Position numbers and translations under genes: made by a program
Shown: one piece after another, positions 1 to 9,380 of the stretch
Numbering within the stretch: position 1 is the first letter of the stretch
Layout of the letters: each line of letters begins with the position of its first letter
Origin: an uncultured Bacteroidales bacterium
Lineage (GTDB): Bacteria > Bacteroidota > Bacteroidia > Bacteroidales > Bacteroidaceae
DNA length: 64,000 bases
Assembly: GCA_902799685.1 (NCBI GenBank)
Contig: CADCBO010000020.1
Location: forward strand, 55,693-119,692
Direction of reading: 5' to 3'
Notes under the pieces: model-generated
What the model saw: the letters and a program-made list of their open reading frames with translations, nothing else
The model's database searches: none
What the model was told of the DNA's origin: nothing

Positions 1-2391
1 GGTAACGGCGGTGACAACTCAAACGGTTCATCGGGCACATTCTACGAGGGTGCAATGACCGCTCCGGGCACATTCCCCACAATTGAAACCAACCAGGCCG
101 TACAAGCCAATGTGGTTGCTGTCGGATACGATGTCCAAATGCTGCAGATAAGCGCATCAAACAAGATTGACAAGCCCAACCTGCTGCAGACATTCGCACC
201 CAAGACCACTCATAACGTAACTGTAGTGTTCCAGAACACCTCAAAGCAGACAATTGATGACCTGGAAATCAGCCTGAATACCCCAAGAGGTTGGAAAGCC
301 GTTGTAGCCGGTTCAAAAGAGAAGGTCAGCAAGATAGGCTATCCCGTTCAACCGGGCCAGACAGTAGCTGTAGAGTTCTCTGTAACATCATCTAAGAAAC
401 TGTTTAACGGTGATCTTGGAGCAAAGGCCAGCTGGGACGGCGGCAAAAACCTGTGGACAGCTGCACAGAAGGTCCGTAACGTAGAGCCTGTAAAGATCAA
501 CGAGTTCCGCATTGCCGACGGCAGCGGTAACCAGACCAACTCATTCATTGAGCTTTACAACGCAGGCGAGAAGGCTGTGAACCTGTCAGGCTGGACATTC
601 ACACACCACGCCGTCAACCTGCCCTACTTCTCATCAATCAACATCCCCAAGGGGACAAAACTTGCGCCCAAGTCATTCTATCTTATGGGTATAAGCAACT
701 CAGGTCTCTCTGTCGATGCAGCCAAGGGTGACAATATAATTTATGTACGCAGCGTAACCGGAATTGAAGCAGGCCACGAAATTACAATCGGCACCGGTAA
801 TGAGGCAGAGAAACGTATTGTAAAGAACGTAATCCAGCCGCAGGCACAGGCTCAGCAACAGCCACAGGGCGGCATGTTCGGTCGTGGAGGCATGGGCTTT
901 AACGGCAATCCTACCACACTGTGGCAGCCGCTGCCAGAAGGTCCGGTAATCACCATCCCGGCAGGCTCAACCAACATCCCCGTAACCAGCACAGCCGGAT
1001 TCCAGGTGGGCCAGAAGATGGCCATCGGTTACGGATCAACCTACCCCGCAGTCTCTAATTCACTTGAAAAGTATGAGGTTGTAACCGTAACAGAGGTAGG
1101 CAAACCCGGCACACAGGCATGGCTGGCAGTCGATGCCAAGAAGGGTGACACCAACATCAAGGTTACCAGCACCCAGAACATCACCGCCGGTGACAAGATC
1201 CGTCTTGACATTGACTCCGAGGGTCACGGAATTGAGTGGGTAACAGTCAAATCTGTAGGCACGCAGTCATCACGCGGCAGCAACGGCGGTCCCCTGGGTC
1301 CAAATGACAACCCCGGAACAGGTCTTGACCTTATGGAACCGCTCAAATTTGACCATTCTGCAAACATGCCTTTCGCAGTAAATGGAACCGGTATCACATT
1401 TGAGCCGGCAACCAAGTTTGACCACTCCAGCAACGAGCCCGTTCTGCCGCTGGTTTATGCAATTGAACTTGACAATGCGCTCTCTAAGAATCATGCCATC
1501 AACAGCGTAGTTCTGGATGTTAAGGTTGAGAACGCAGGCTTTACCGGAACAGCTGACCTTCTGTTTGGCGGTCCTACACTTGACGCATCGCGCGGCAACA
1601 TGACTCTGCGTAACAGCAAGGGTCTGATAGTGGATGCGCTCAACTACGGCGGTCTGGTTGACCCGTGGCTTGCCGAAGGTTATCATGCCGATGCAGGCGC
1701 AGGTGCCGAGGGCGCTTATGCTCCCGTTCCTCAGACCGGACGCGGACGTGGCGGATTCGGTGGATTCGGAGCCGCTCCTGCAGCAACTCCTGCAGCAGGT
1801 CCCGACCTGAGCACAGGCCGTTATCCCGACGGATTTGACACCGATGACAACAAGCTTGACTTCCACACAGGACAAGCATCAACCATTGCCGCACCTGCCA
1901 AGGCCGGAGAGGACAACATCAAGGTCGCATCAGTACAGGGTCTGACCATCGGACAGGTTATGTACATCGGCTCAGGAGCCAGCCAGGAGAAAGTCAGGAT
2001 TGCCACAATCGGTACAGCAGGTGTCACCACCCTTTCGGCCGATGCCAAGCAAGGTGACAAGACCGTTGCAGTAGCAGCTTCACAAGGTTTCCAGGTTGGT
2101 CAGATAATCAATATCGGAGACGAATCTTACACTATCGCATCAATCGAGGCAGTTCCACGCCGCGGATTCGGATTTGGAGGTTTTGGCGGATTCGGTGGCC
2201 GTGGCGGTCAACAGCAGCCTGTTGAGCCTGACAAGATCACCCTTACCGAGGGCCTCAAGACAAATGTGGCCAGCGGTGAGTATCTGTCTGGAACCGGTGT
2301 GACACTGGGCGCTCCACTTACCAAGGATCATGGCACAGGCGATGCATTCACCGCATCGGTAGCTACTCCCGGTAGGCCCAACATCAGATAA
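1..2391 (+). CDS. GH54-type alpha-L-arabinofuranosidase, 5' end outside window
   Basis: The reading frame is open from base 1, so the gene begins upstream; 796 codons are in view. The first codons carry the end of a GH54 (ArfB) catalytic domain, with the acid/base Asp in a GGDNSNG-x4-TFYEG motif at bases 13-15. It aligns closely with the complete paralogue at 3568. After the enzyme domain come a NEW3-like domain (about codons 70-145), a lamin-tail domain (INEFR, FIELYNAGEKAVNLSGW, about 165-240), several copies of a short beta repeat (AGxTNIPVTS, GDTNIKVTS, GQxxxIGxG) and three Gly/Phe-rich linkers. GH54 enzymes release arabinose from arabinoxylan or arabinan. The protein is probably exported, but its signal is outside the window. 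The end (PGRPNIR) resembles that of the paralogue (PGKPNNM). Confidence 0.85.
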   Translation, partial: GNGGDNSNGSSGTFYEGAMTAPGTFPTIETNQAVQANVVAVGYDVQMLQISASNKIDKPNLLQTFAPKTTHNVTVVFQNTSKQTIDDLEISLNTPRGWKAVVAGSKEKVSKIGYPVQPGQTVAVEFSVTSSKKLFNGDLGAKASWDGGKNLWTAAQKVRNVEPVKINEFRIADGSGNQTNSFIELYNAGEKAVNLSGWTFTHHAVNLPYFSSINIPKGTKLAPKSFYLMGISNSGLSVDAAKGDNIIYVRSVTGIEAGHEITIGTGNEAEKRIVKNVIQPQAQAQQQPQGGMFGRGGMGFNGNPTTLWQPLPEGPVITIPAGSTNIPVTSTAGFQVGQKMAIGYGSTYPAVSNSLEKYEVVTVTEVGKPGTQAWLAVDAKKGDTNIKVTSTQNITAGDKIRLDIDSEGHGIEWVTVKSVGTQSSRGSNGGPLGPNDNPGTGLDLMEPLKFDHSANMPFAVNGTGITFEPATKFDHSSNEPVLPLVYAIELDNALSKNHAINSVVLDVKVENAGFTGTADLLFGGPTLDASRGNMTLRNSKGLIVDALNYGGLVDPWLAEGYHADAGAGAEGAYAPVPQTGRGRGGFGGFGAAPAATPAAGPDLSTGRYPDGFDTDDNKLDFHTGQASTIAAPAKAGEDNIKVASVQGLTIGQVMYIGSGASQEKVRIATIGTAGVTTLSADAKQGDKTVAVAASQGFQVGQIINIGDESYTIASIEAVPRRGFGFGGFGGFGGRGGQQQPVEPDKITLTEGLKTNVASGEYLSGTGVTLGAPLTKDHGTGDAFTASVATPGRPNIR

Positions 2392-2397
2392 TCCACA

Positions 2398-3537
2398 ATG
2401 ACCAAGGATACCGGAACATTAAGAAAGACAATGGTGGTACTGACCGCCATTGTCCTTCTTTTATCTGTTATCCTGTGTATCCATTCTGTCTCCGGACACG
2501 GACTGATAGGCTGCAACCAAGGCACAAACTGCAACATAGTACTTGGTAGCCGCTGGTCATTCCTGTTTGGAATCATACCTGTAAGTGCTCTGGCTGCAGG
2601 AGCATATCTCACACTTCTGGCATGCATTCTGCTCACTGACAGCAAGTGGACTGGCCCCCAGGAGCAGGAATTCCTGTTCCATGCCATCCTTGTTCTTAGC
2701 GGCGCCATTACAGGTAGTGCCATTTGGTTCATCTGGTTACAGAGCCAAATGATCCGAGCCTTCTGCCCCTACTGCATGACAGCCCACATACTGGGCATAG
2801 TCATCTCCGTAATGTCAGTCATCTGGTGCATCAGGCAAAAGACCAACCATATTCTACTTAACATACTCATAGGTATTCTCATTGCCACCGCACTTGCTGT
2901 GGTCCAGTTCACCACCACCCCACGCACCCTCGCAGAACGCGGTTTCATAAACGAGCCCTTGCGATATCCGGATGCCAAGGAGATGCCCATAATTGGCAAT
3001 CCCGATGCCAAGCACAAGGTAACCATGCTGTTTGACTGGCAATGTTCCCACTGCCGCCGCACGCACATTATGTTGCCTGATGCCGTAAGCACGTTGGGTG
3101 ACAGCGTTGCAGTAGTCTGCTGCCCTGTATCCATGAGCCGCGAATGCAATCCCCACATATCGCCGGGCATAGACCGGTTTGCTGGCTCATGCACATTCAT
3201 GCGCATCGGACTGGCAATTTGGCGCAACAATCCGGATGCGTATCGGGAGTATGAGGAATGGTTCTTTGGAACAGACCTTGCCCAAGGCTGGAACCCGCCC
3301 ACTGTAGAACAGGCCACCGCAAAAGCCGAACAGCTCATAGGCAGAGACCGGCTCAATGACGCAATGCAGAGCCGATGGATGGATAACTTCATCAGAATAG
3401 TGAACGAACTATTTGGCCGCACTTCAAGAGGCACGACATCGGCTATTCCCCGCTTAATCTACGACGGCCACATTATGATTCCCGATGCCGACACGCCGAC
3501 CGATCTGGCAGAGCTTATAAGCGAAATAACGCAATAG
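2398..3537 (+). CDS. VKOR-thioredoxin fusion, disulfide-bond formation protein
   Basis: A 379-residue inner-membrane protein. The N-terminal part is a vitamin K epoxide reductase domain with several membrane segments, the loop cysteine pair C39/C45 (GCNQGTNC) and the quinone-side CPYC motif at 123-126. A C-terminal periplasmic thioredoxin or DsbA-like domain carries CSHC at 216-219 (FDWQCSHCRR). Such proteins pass electrons from substrate cysteines through the thioredoxin domain to quinone and so make disulfides. It starts 6 nt after the stop of the upstream GH54 gene and is followed after 30 nt by a second GH54 gene, so the three are probably cotranscribed. GH54 catalytic domains hold disulfides, including an adjacent Cys-Cys pair, so a dedicated oxidant is a reasonable inference. 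Confidence 0.85.
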   Translation: MTKDTGTLRKTMVVLTAIVLLLSVILCIHSVSGHGLIGCNQGTNCNIVLGSRWSFLFGIIPVSALAAGAYLTLLACILLTDSKWTGPQEQEFLFHAILVLSGAITGSAIWFIWLQSQMIRAFCPYCMTAHILGIVISVMSVIWCIRQKTNHILLNILIGILIATALAVVQFTTTPRTLAERGFINEPLRYPDAKEMPIIGNPDAKHKVTMLFDWQCSHCRRTHIMLPDAVSTLGDSVAVVCCPVSMSRECNPHISPGIDRFAGSCTFMRIGLAIWRNNPDAYREYEEWFFGTDLAQGWNPPTVEQATAKAEQLIGRDRLNDAMQSRWMDNFIRIVNELFGRTSRGTTSAIPRLIYDGHIMIPDADTPTDLAELISEITQ

Positions 3538-3567
3538 AGCCTTTAATGATAAATAAAATAACTAAAT

Positions 3568-5997
3568 ATGAAACATTGTATTTTTCTACTTACAGGCATG
3601 TTGCTGGCCAGCTGTACCGGTAACATCAATGGCCCGTGTGATATTTTTGAGAAGTACGGCGCTGAATGCGTGGCTGCGCACAGCACAACACGACAGTTGT
3701 ATTCCAAGTATGACGGACCGCTATATCAGGTGGTGCGTGAATCCGATGGCAAGACACTTGACATAGGCACCATTGAAGGCGGTTATGCAAATGCCTTATT
3801 GCAGGATGCTTTTTTGGAAGGAACCATAGGATATATCAGCATAATCTATGACCAGACCGGTCACGGGAATGACCTGATACAGGCATCGCCCGGCACATTC
3901 AAAGGCCCGGCCAAGGGTGAATTCAACACCCTGCCCATAGCCGATATGGCTCCGGCAACACTTGACGGTCACAAGGTATATGGCGCATATTTCATGCCCG
4001 GAATGGGACTGCGTAACAACAACGCCTCATATATGCCAATCAATGACGAACCTGAGGGCATCTATTATGTGGTGGATGGCACCCACTATGACAGCGGCTG
4101 CTGCTTTGACTACGGAAACTCATCAACTAACGGAAAGGCTGTAGGACGCGGCACAATGGAAACCACATACTTTGGCACATCCACCAACTGGGGCAGCGGA
4201 AACGGTGACGGCCCATGGATCATGGCCGATATGGAATCAGGGCTGTTCTCCGGTTTCAACGCCAAGAAGAATGACGTTCCCAGCATCAGTGACTGGGAGT
4301 TTGTGACAGCCTATGTGAACGGTGGCGGCGGTAACAGATGGGACCTGCGCGGCGGTGACGCCACAAAACCGGATGTGGTTACCTTCTATGAAGGCGAACG
4401 TCCTTCATCACCCGATCCCAATGACGTATATTATCCCATGAGCAAGAAAGGCGGCCTGCTGCTGGCCAACGGCGGTGATAACGGAAACGGATCGGCCGGA
4501 ACATTCTATGAGGGTGTGGTTACGGCAGGATATCCCTCATTTGATGCAGTCAAGGCTGTGCAGGCCAACATTGCTTCTGCAAAATATGCAGCACCTACTC
4601 TCAAGACCACACGTTTGCTCACTTTCCGCAAGGACCAGCCACAGGAGCTTGTCGTGACATTCCGCAATAACACTAAAGAACCCATAACAGATTTTGGAGT
4701 CTGGATGGAAGTTCCCAATGACTGGAACTCTGAATGTGTTTATATGGAAGAATTTGACCGGATCATGCCAGACCAGGAGATTTCGGCAAAGTTCAGGATT
4801 ACCGGTCCTGATGCAGACCAGACTCTGTTTGTTAAAGTCGGTGCCGATTTTAATAGCCAGACAGAAATCAAGCCAATCAGAGTTCGCAGCGCTGCAGCGG
4901 TAAGCATCAATGAGATAAGTCTGGGCAGCGAGCAATTCATTGAACTGTATAACGCATCAGACCAGCCGGTTGACCTGTCCGGTTGGGAGGTTGAGATAAC
5001 CCGCAGCGGATGGGCTCCAGTACGTGCGGCACGCCTGCCTCAAGGCACCATAATCAAGGCAAATGATTTCCTTGTGCTTCGTCCCAATACAGATGCATTG
5101 GCTTTTGATTCAGCACCGCTCACCAACATATTCATCCCCGTATCGACAGATCCAAAGCATCTGTTCAAGGCTGGAAGCACTAATCTGCCCGTAACATCGG
5201 TAGCAGGTCTTGAGGCCGGACAGAAGATTGGCATTGACCTAGGTGGCAAGTATGAGGAGGTAACAATTACAAAAGTTGGCACTCCCGGCACTCAAACCAC
5301 ACTTGTAGGTCCGGCCAAGGCTGGTGACAAGACTCTGAACCTGGAGGTTACGGCAAACCTTACAGAAGGTATGGAGATAACCATAGGAACCGGCCAGAGA
5401 AAGGAGGTACGTAAAGTAACTAAGATTGTCAAGGTTTCTAAGACACCTGCGCCCAGACGTTTCGGACAGCAGTCGCAACCCCATGAGCCAGGCGTTGTTG
5501 AGATTGACCAACCGCTTACAATAGACCAGATTGCAGGTATTGACGTCTGGGCATTCGGAACAGGTATTGAGTTCACCCCTGCACTCAAATATGACCACAT
5601 GAGCGGCGATGCAATATCGGGCCCGGCAAGCAGACTGGCACAGGACGGCAGTTACAGTTACACCTACTCTACCCGTGCAGGTGCAATTGCGCTATATCAC
5701 GGAGATGTACTGATTGATGCTGTAATCTACGGTTCCAAGCAGAGCAACTCAAGCGCCAACGGTACTATTACCCGTCCGGATCTGGCTGTACTTGAGGGAG
5801 AGCAGACACAAGGCGGTTGTCTGGCCGAAGTCCCGCAGATGCGCATGCCTCGCGGCATGAACCATGGCGCTACAACAGCCCCATCCTACTCGTTGGTTCG
5901 CCTGCCCGACGGCAACGACAATGATGCCCTGTGCGAGATTGCCTACACCAACACTCCCACACCGGGTAAACCCAATAATATGATTACCGGACAGTAA
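3568..5997 (+). CDS. GH54 alpha-L-arabinofuranosidase lipoprotein with NEW3 and lamin-tail domains
   Basis: An 809-residue lipoprotein (lipobox LLASC, Cys16). Residues 24-345 match GH54 ArfB along their length: CDIFEKYGAECVAAHSTTR at the start, the adjacent cysteines 178-179 (GCCFDYGN), the presumed nucleophile Glu223 (ADMESGLFSG) and the acid/base Asp304 (GGDNGNG). Then follow a NEW3-like domain (about 355-435), a lamin-tail domain (about 445-510) interrupted by the same beta repeat seen in the upstream paralogue, and a second lamin-tail half ending near GKPNNM. It probably removes arabinose side chains from arabinoxylan at the cell surface. The gene converges on the minus-strand GH115 remnant and overlaps its 3' end by 14 bp. 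Confidence 0.9.
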   Translation: MKHCIFLLTGMLLASCTGNINGPCDIFEKYGAECVAAHSTTRQLYSKYDGPLYQVVRESDGKTLDIGTIEGGYANALLQDAFLEGTIGYISIIYDQTGHGNDLIQASPGTFKGPAKGEFNTLPIADMAPATLDGHKVYGAYFMPGMGLRNNNASYMPINDEPEGIYYVVDGTHYDSGCCFDYGNSSTNGKAVGRGTMETTYFGTSTNWGSGNGDGPWIMADMESGLFSGFNAKKNDVPSISDWEFVTAYVNGGGGNRWDLRGGDATKPDVVTFYEGERPSSPDPNDVYYPMSKKGGLLLANGGDNGNGSAGTFYEGVVTAGYPSFDAVKAVQANIASAKYAAPTLKTTRLLTFRKDQPQELVVTFRNNTKEPITDFGVWMEVPNDWNSECVYMEEFDRIMPDQEISAKFRITGPDADQTLFVKVGADFNSQTEIKPIRVRSAAAVSINEISLGSEQFIELYNASDQPVDLSGWEVEITRSGWAPVRAARLPQGTIIKANDFLVLRPNTDALAFDSAPLTNIFIPVSTDPKHLFKAGSTNLPVTSVAGLEAGQKIGIDLGGKYEEVTITKVGTPGTQTTLVGPAKAGDKTLNLEVTANLTEGMEITIGTGQRKEVRKVTKIVKVSKTPAPRRFGQQSQPHEPGVVEIDQPLTIDQIAGIDVWAFGTGIEFTPALKYDHMSGDAISGPASRLAQDGSYSYTYSTRAGAIALYHGDVLIDAVIYGSKQSNSSANGTITRPDLAVLEGEQTQGGCLAEVPQMRMPRGMNHGATTAPSYSLVRLPDGNDNDALCEIAYTNTPTPGKPNNMITGQ

Positions 5998-7475
5998 TTT
6001 TCTGGACGATCTGGCCGGGATCTATTATGGAGAGTGTGATTTCATGCTCTCCTTTTTTCTTGTCAAGAGGCAGAGTTATTACGAATTCCTTGCGGTTCTC
6101 AAGCACCTGAATCTTCCACTCACGCCCCCACTCCTGGAACTTATTCTCACATACAACGGGATTACTTCCGTCCACACTTATGCCAAAGCGGTTGCTGCGG
6201 TCATAGGCCACAGGCCACAGAGGTACTACCGATACACAGATGGTAACAGTCTCTGCATTACTGTCTATGAACTCTGTGGGAATAGGAATGTTGATGGAAC
6301 CGCCGGTCTCAAAATCAAGCGGCTGACCCATCTGGAGCGCTTTCCAGTCTGTACCTATACCGTCCAGCAGGCGGAAAGGCTCTGTGAGCGCGAGTTTGGT
6401 CAGGTCTATCTTGTTGTTGAACTCCGGATGACGCTGGTTATCGGGCAGGCGGTATCTGGTGGTTGGAGCATCAACCAGAACAGGCATATTCTGATACAGA
6501 GCTTCGTATCCTGGAGTTATCTCAGATATCATCTGGTTCCATTTACCATCAAGCATAGTGTTATAGCGTACCAACAGGTTGTTCAACTCCTCATTGGCGT
6601 TACGGCACATATCGGCATACAACACATTACCGGTCTCATGGTTTGCCTGGGCATAGAGGAACTTACGATTCATCTGATATGCCGAATACACTGAATAGCC
6701 CAACATCTCAAACAGAGCCGGAGCAAGCTCTGCAGACACACCGCTCTCTATGGCATCATAAACAATACAGATGTTCTGATAATCTACCAGACGCTTCTGT
6801 GCACTGCCTGTCTCAAATGAGAAATCGGTGTCATACAGGCGGCTGTATTCACGTGAATCCCACTCCATCTCATAACCCATGAACTCAGGCTTACGGTCCC
6901 AAGCAAGACGATAGTAGTTATCAAGGATAAACTGGAACATAGACTCATATTCCTTTCCAAATATTCCAGCCAGCCACTTGGCCTGATACAGGTTCACATT
7001 GTCATAATTGAATGAACCAAAATCATAGGCCATATCCATGAACATGCTCATCTCTATCTCCATAGGCTTGATATCACCCACATTGAGCAGCCAGTAGCGG
7101 TCTGCCCCGGCGGTATATGCCTTGAGCAGCTCCTCATACATAAGCTGCGGGGCAGTGGTTGATATCCACAGGTTGTCATGCGGAACACCGCAGTAGCTCA
7201 GATGATAATAGACGCCACTACGGCCCGGACGTTTCTGCTCATCGGCATTGCTTACGCGTTTCATGTAGCCGTAGTTGTCATCGGGCCATACAAGGGTTAT
7301 ATCCTCCGGTACACGGAGTCCGGCATCATATATGTCAAGTGTCTCCTTATAAGGTACAAAGATCTGCTGAATCTTATCAGCTGATTTTTTCTTGTACTTC
7401 TTAAGTATTGAACGCTGCTCCTTGAACACTTTCTCAAGCGTGCGTGCACGGTCCTCGGGCTTATCGCTGCCGTGC
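5984..7475 (-). pseudogene. GH115 xylan alpha-glucuronidase, C-terminal remnant
   Basis: The C-terminal ~495 residues of a GH115 enzyme: WPDDNYGYMKR, GVYYHLSYCGVPHDNLW and WLLNVGDIKPMEIEMS are typical of the family, which cuts (methyl)glucuronic acid from xylan. GH115 proteins are usually over 800 residues, so the N-terminal part, including the signal and part of the catalytic domain, is missing. Upstream of the first candidate start (GTG at 7429) the frame continues with GSDKPEDRARTLEKVF, which still looks like GH115, up to about 7475. There it joins a different gene in another frame. It is almost certainly non-functional unless the junction is an assembly artefact. Its context (GH54, CE15) fits glucuronoarabinoxylan debranching. 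Confidence 0.8.
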
Positions 7476-7980
7476 CGGATTTACCCTTTGCGTTCACTGT
7501 CAGGTTTCCATCGCCGCAGAACACCAGTTGACCTTCACTGAATAGAGCTGCTTTCTCATCCTCTCCATCGGGAGTTCTGGAATATTTAGTCCCGTCTGTC
7601 AAGCTATTGTTGCCGTTAACCACTACAAAGCACTTTTTACGGCCTTGATTGTTTATGGCAGCACCTTTAGGATTGGTCAGTTCCACTCCATTAAGCACAA
7701 TCGCCTGCCTTTCAGAACTATACAATTTTAGAGAACCATCCTGTGAGGTGCCGCTCAACTCATATAAAACCTTCTGAGTGGTTGTATTCCTTACTGTCAC
7801 ATGATTTACCTCCACACTTACGGTGTTGTTGTCATCGCCGCTTACCTTCGCTCCGTTTGGAGTGAACATAACCTGCACGGTACGGTCAAATACGATTCCT
7901 TTAAAGCTGTCGTCATTTGCTTTACCCGGACTGCAATCCAGACACAACAACAGAGCTATCAACAAATAGATTATTCTCAT
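7476..7980 (-). pseudogene. Carbohydrate-binding (Cthe_2159/DUF4353-like) lipoprotein, N-terminal remnant
   Basis: From ATG at 7980 about 168 residues resemble the N-terminal part of Cthe_2159/DUF4353 carbohydrate-binding beta-helix proteins: lipoprotein signal (LLLCLDC), then VSVEVNHVTVRN, LYSSERQAIVLNGVELTN, GAAINNQGRKKCFVVVNG and GDGNLTVNAKGKSG. Family members are much longer. After KGKSG the frame runs on into sequence that belongs, in another frame, to the GH115 remnant, and stops at 7297 with a low-complexity tail that has no family character. This is the other side of the junction at about 7475. Confidence 0.65.
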
Positions 7981-8064
7981 GATTAGTCAAGCAAATTGCT
8001 CAGACTGTCCGAAAGCGGCATTGTCATTCCCATAGGAAAATAGATTCCTGTTGGAAGAACAGAA

Positions 8065-9291
8065 TTATTTAAAATCTACTTGTGCCCAGGGGATCCACTT
8101 CTGGACTTCCTTGTCTTCAAGTGTTTCATCAACGAACTGTATGATAGTATTGGCATCCTCTTTGCCCAGCAGGAACTTGTCAATGAATGCCTCAACCTCG
8201 GGATACTGGCTCTGGGGGAGCTGGCAGTGACCATGCTTACCCTGAACTGAGAATCCCATGCGGTCCTCAATGCCGAACTTCTTCCAAACCTCGCGGGCGG
8301 CTACGCATGATACGTAACCTGCCTCGTCGGCCAGCCACTCATAATCGGTGTTGCCCAGAACCAGAAGGGCACGCGGGCAAACCAGAGCGCAGAGTTCGTG
8401 ATGATCCATGGGCAGCTTTGATACGTTCTCATCCTTCCAGTCCCACATGGACTCCTTGAACCAGTGGGGATCTGTGTTGCCAAGAGTCTCTACATGTCCC
8501 AGGGTCTCTGATACGCGCCATGCAGCAGCACCGCCGCCACCGGGCTCCTGAGCGATTGTCAAGGCAATACGCTCATCGAAAGCACCAGACCAAAGAGCCA
8601 TCTTGCCGGCGTATGAGCAACCGGTCACGCCGATATGCTTCATATCAATCTTGCTGGCGGCACCAATAATCTCCAGACCGTCAATGATACGGCTTACGCC
8701 CCAAGGCCACATAGCATATGCACCATTCTCAACAAGCTCGGGATAAATCTTATTGATAGGCTCGCTTCCGCGTTTCTGCTGATGTGCCATAACCTGACTC
8801 ATATTGAAGTTCATAGTGGCTATTTTGCGGTCAGGACAGAAATTACGCGGCAGACTGATACCGGACATTCCTATCATGAGAGGGAACGGACCGTCGCCTT
8901 CGGGATAGGTAATCTTTGATGTTATGGTCAGGGTCTCACCGTTACGGTGTACAATTACTGTAAGGGTGTTGTCCTCAAGCTTAGCTTCGATATCCTTCTT
9001 ATCTACCATTGGCTTCTCACCTACCTCATAGTGATAGAGCTCATGGATAATCTCGGCACGACGTTTCTCCCAGTCCTTGAACTTCTTGACCTTCTTCTTG
9101 CCGTTTGAGAACTCAAACGGGTTGGGTAATGTCTCAACGCTCTTTGCATTGTCAACAGTTGGGAATGCAGGAGCAGGATACTTAGAGCCCGTAAACTCCT
9201 GGTCATAAACCAAAGGAATGTTCTTTTGTGCCATTGCCGGAACTACAACCAGAGCTATAGCGGCATAGAGTAATGATTTAATTGACTTCAT
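8065..9291 (-). CDS. CE15 4-O-methyl-glucuronoyl methylesterase (glucuronoyl esterase)
   Basis: A 408-residue secreted protein (signal peptide residues 1-21, ending PAMA). CE15 signatures are visible: AYAMWPWGVSRIIDGLE (192-207), the nucleophile Ser226 in GCSYAGK, Glu249 in AQEPGGGG, and the catalytic His in KHGHC (about 355). CE15 enzymes break the ester between xylan glucuronic acid and lignin alcohols. The residue after the nucleophile is Tyr, where fungal-type enzymes carry Arg (GCSRNGK), so the oxyanion site may differ. It lies 84 bp upstream (in its own direction) of the truncated binding-protein/GH115 pair, with which it presumably once formed a unit for glucuronoxylan side chains. Confidence 0.85.
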   Translation of the reverse strand: MKSIKSLLYAAIALVVVPAMAQKNIPLVYDQEFTGSKYPAPAFPTVDNAKSVETLPNPFEFSNGKKKVKKFKDWEKRRAEIIHELYHYEVGEKPMVDKKDIEAKLEDNTLTVIVHRNGETLTITSKITYPEGDGPFPLMIGMSGISLPRNFCPDRKIATMNFNMSQVMAHQQKRGSEPINKIYPELVENGAYAMWPWGVSRIIDGLEIIGAASKIDMKHIGVTGCSYAGKMALWSGAFDERIALTIAQEPGGGGAAAWRVSETLGHVETLGNTDPHWFKESMWDWKDENVSKLPMDHHELCALVCPRALLVLGNTDYEWLADEAGYVSCVAAREVWKKFGIEDRMGFSVQGKHGHCQLPQSQYPEVEAFIDKFLLGKEDANTIIQFVDETLEDKEVQKWIPWAQVDFK

Positions 9292-9380
9292 TATTGTAGC
9301 TTTTTAGATTAGTATTGCTATTTAACCGGTGTAAAAGTAATAATATTCTTTTATCCGCGCATGTTTATATCCACGCAGTT

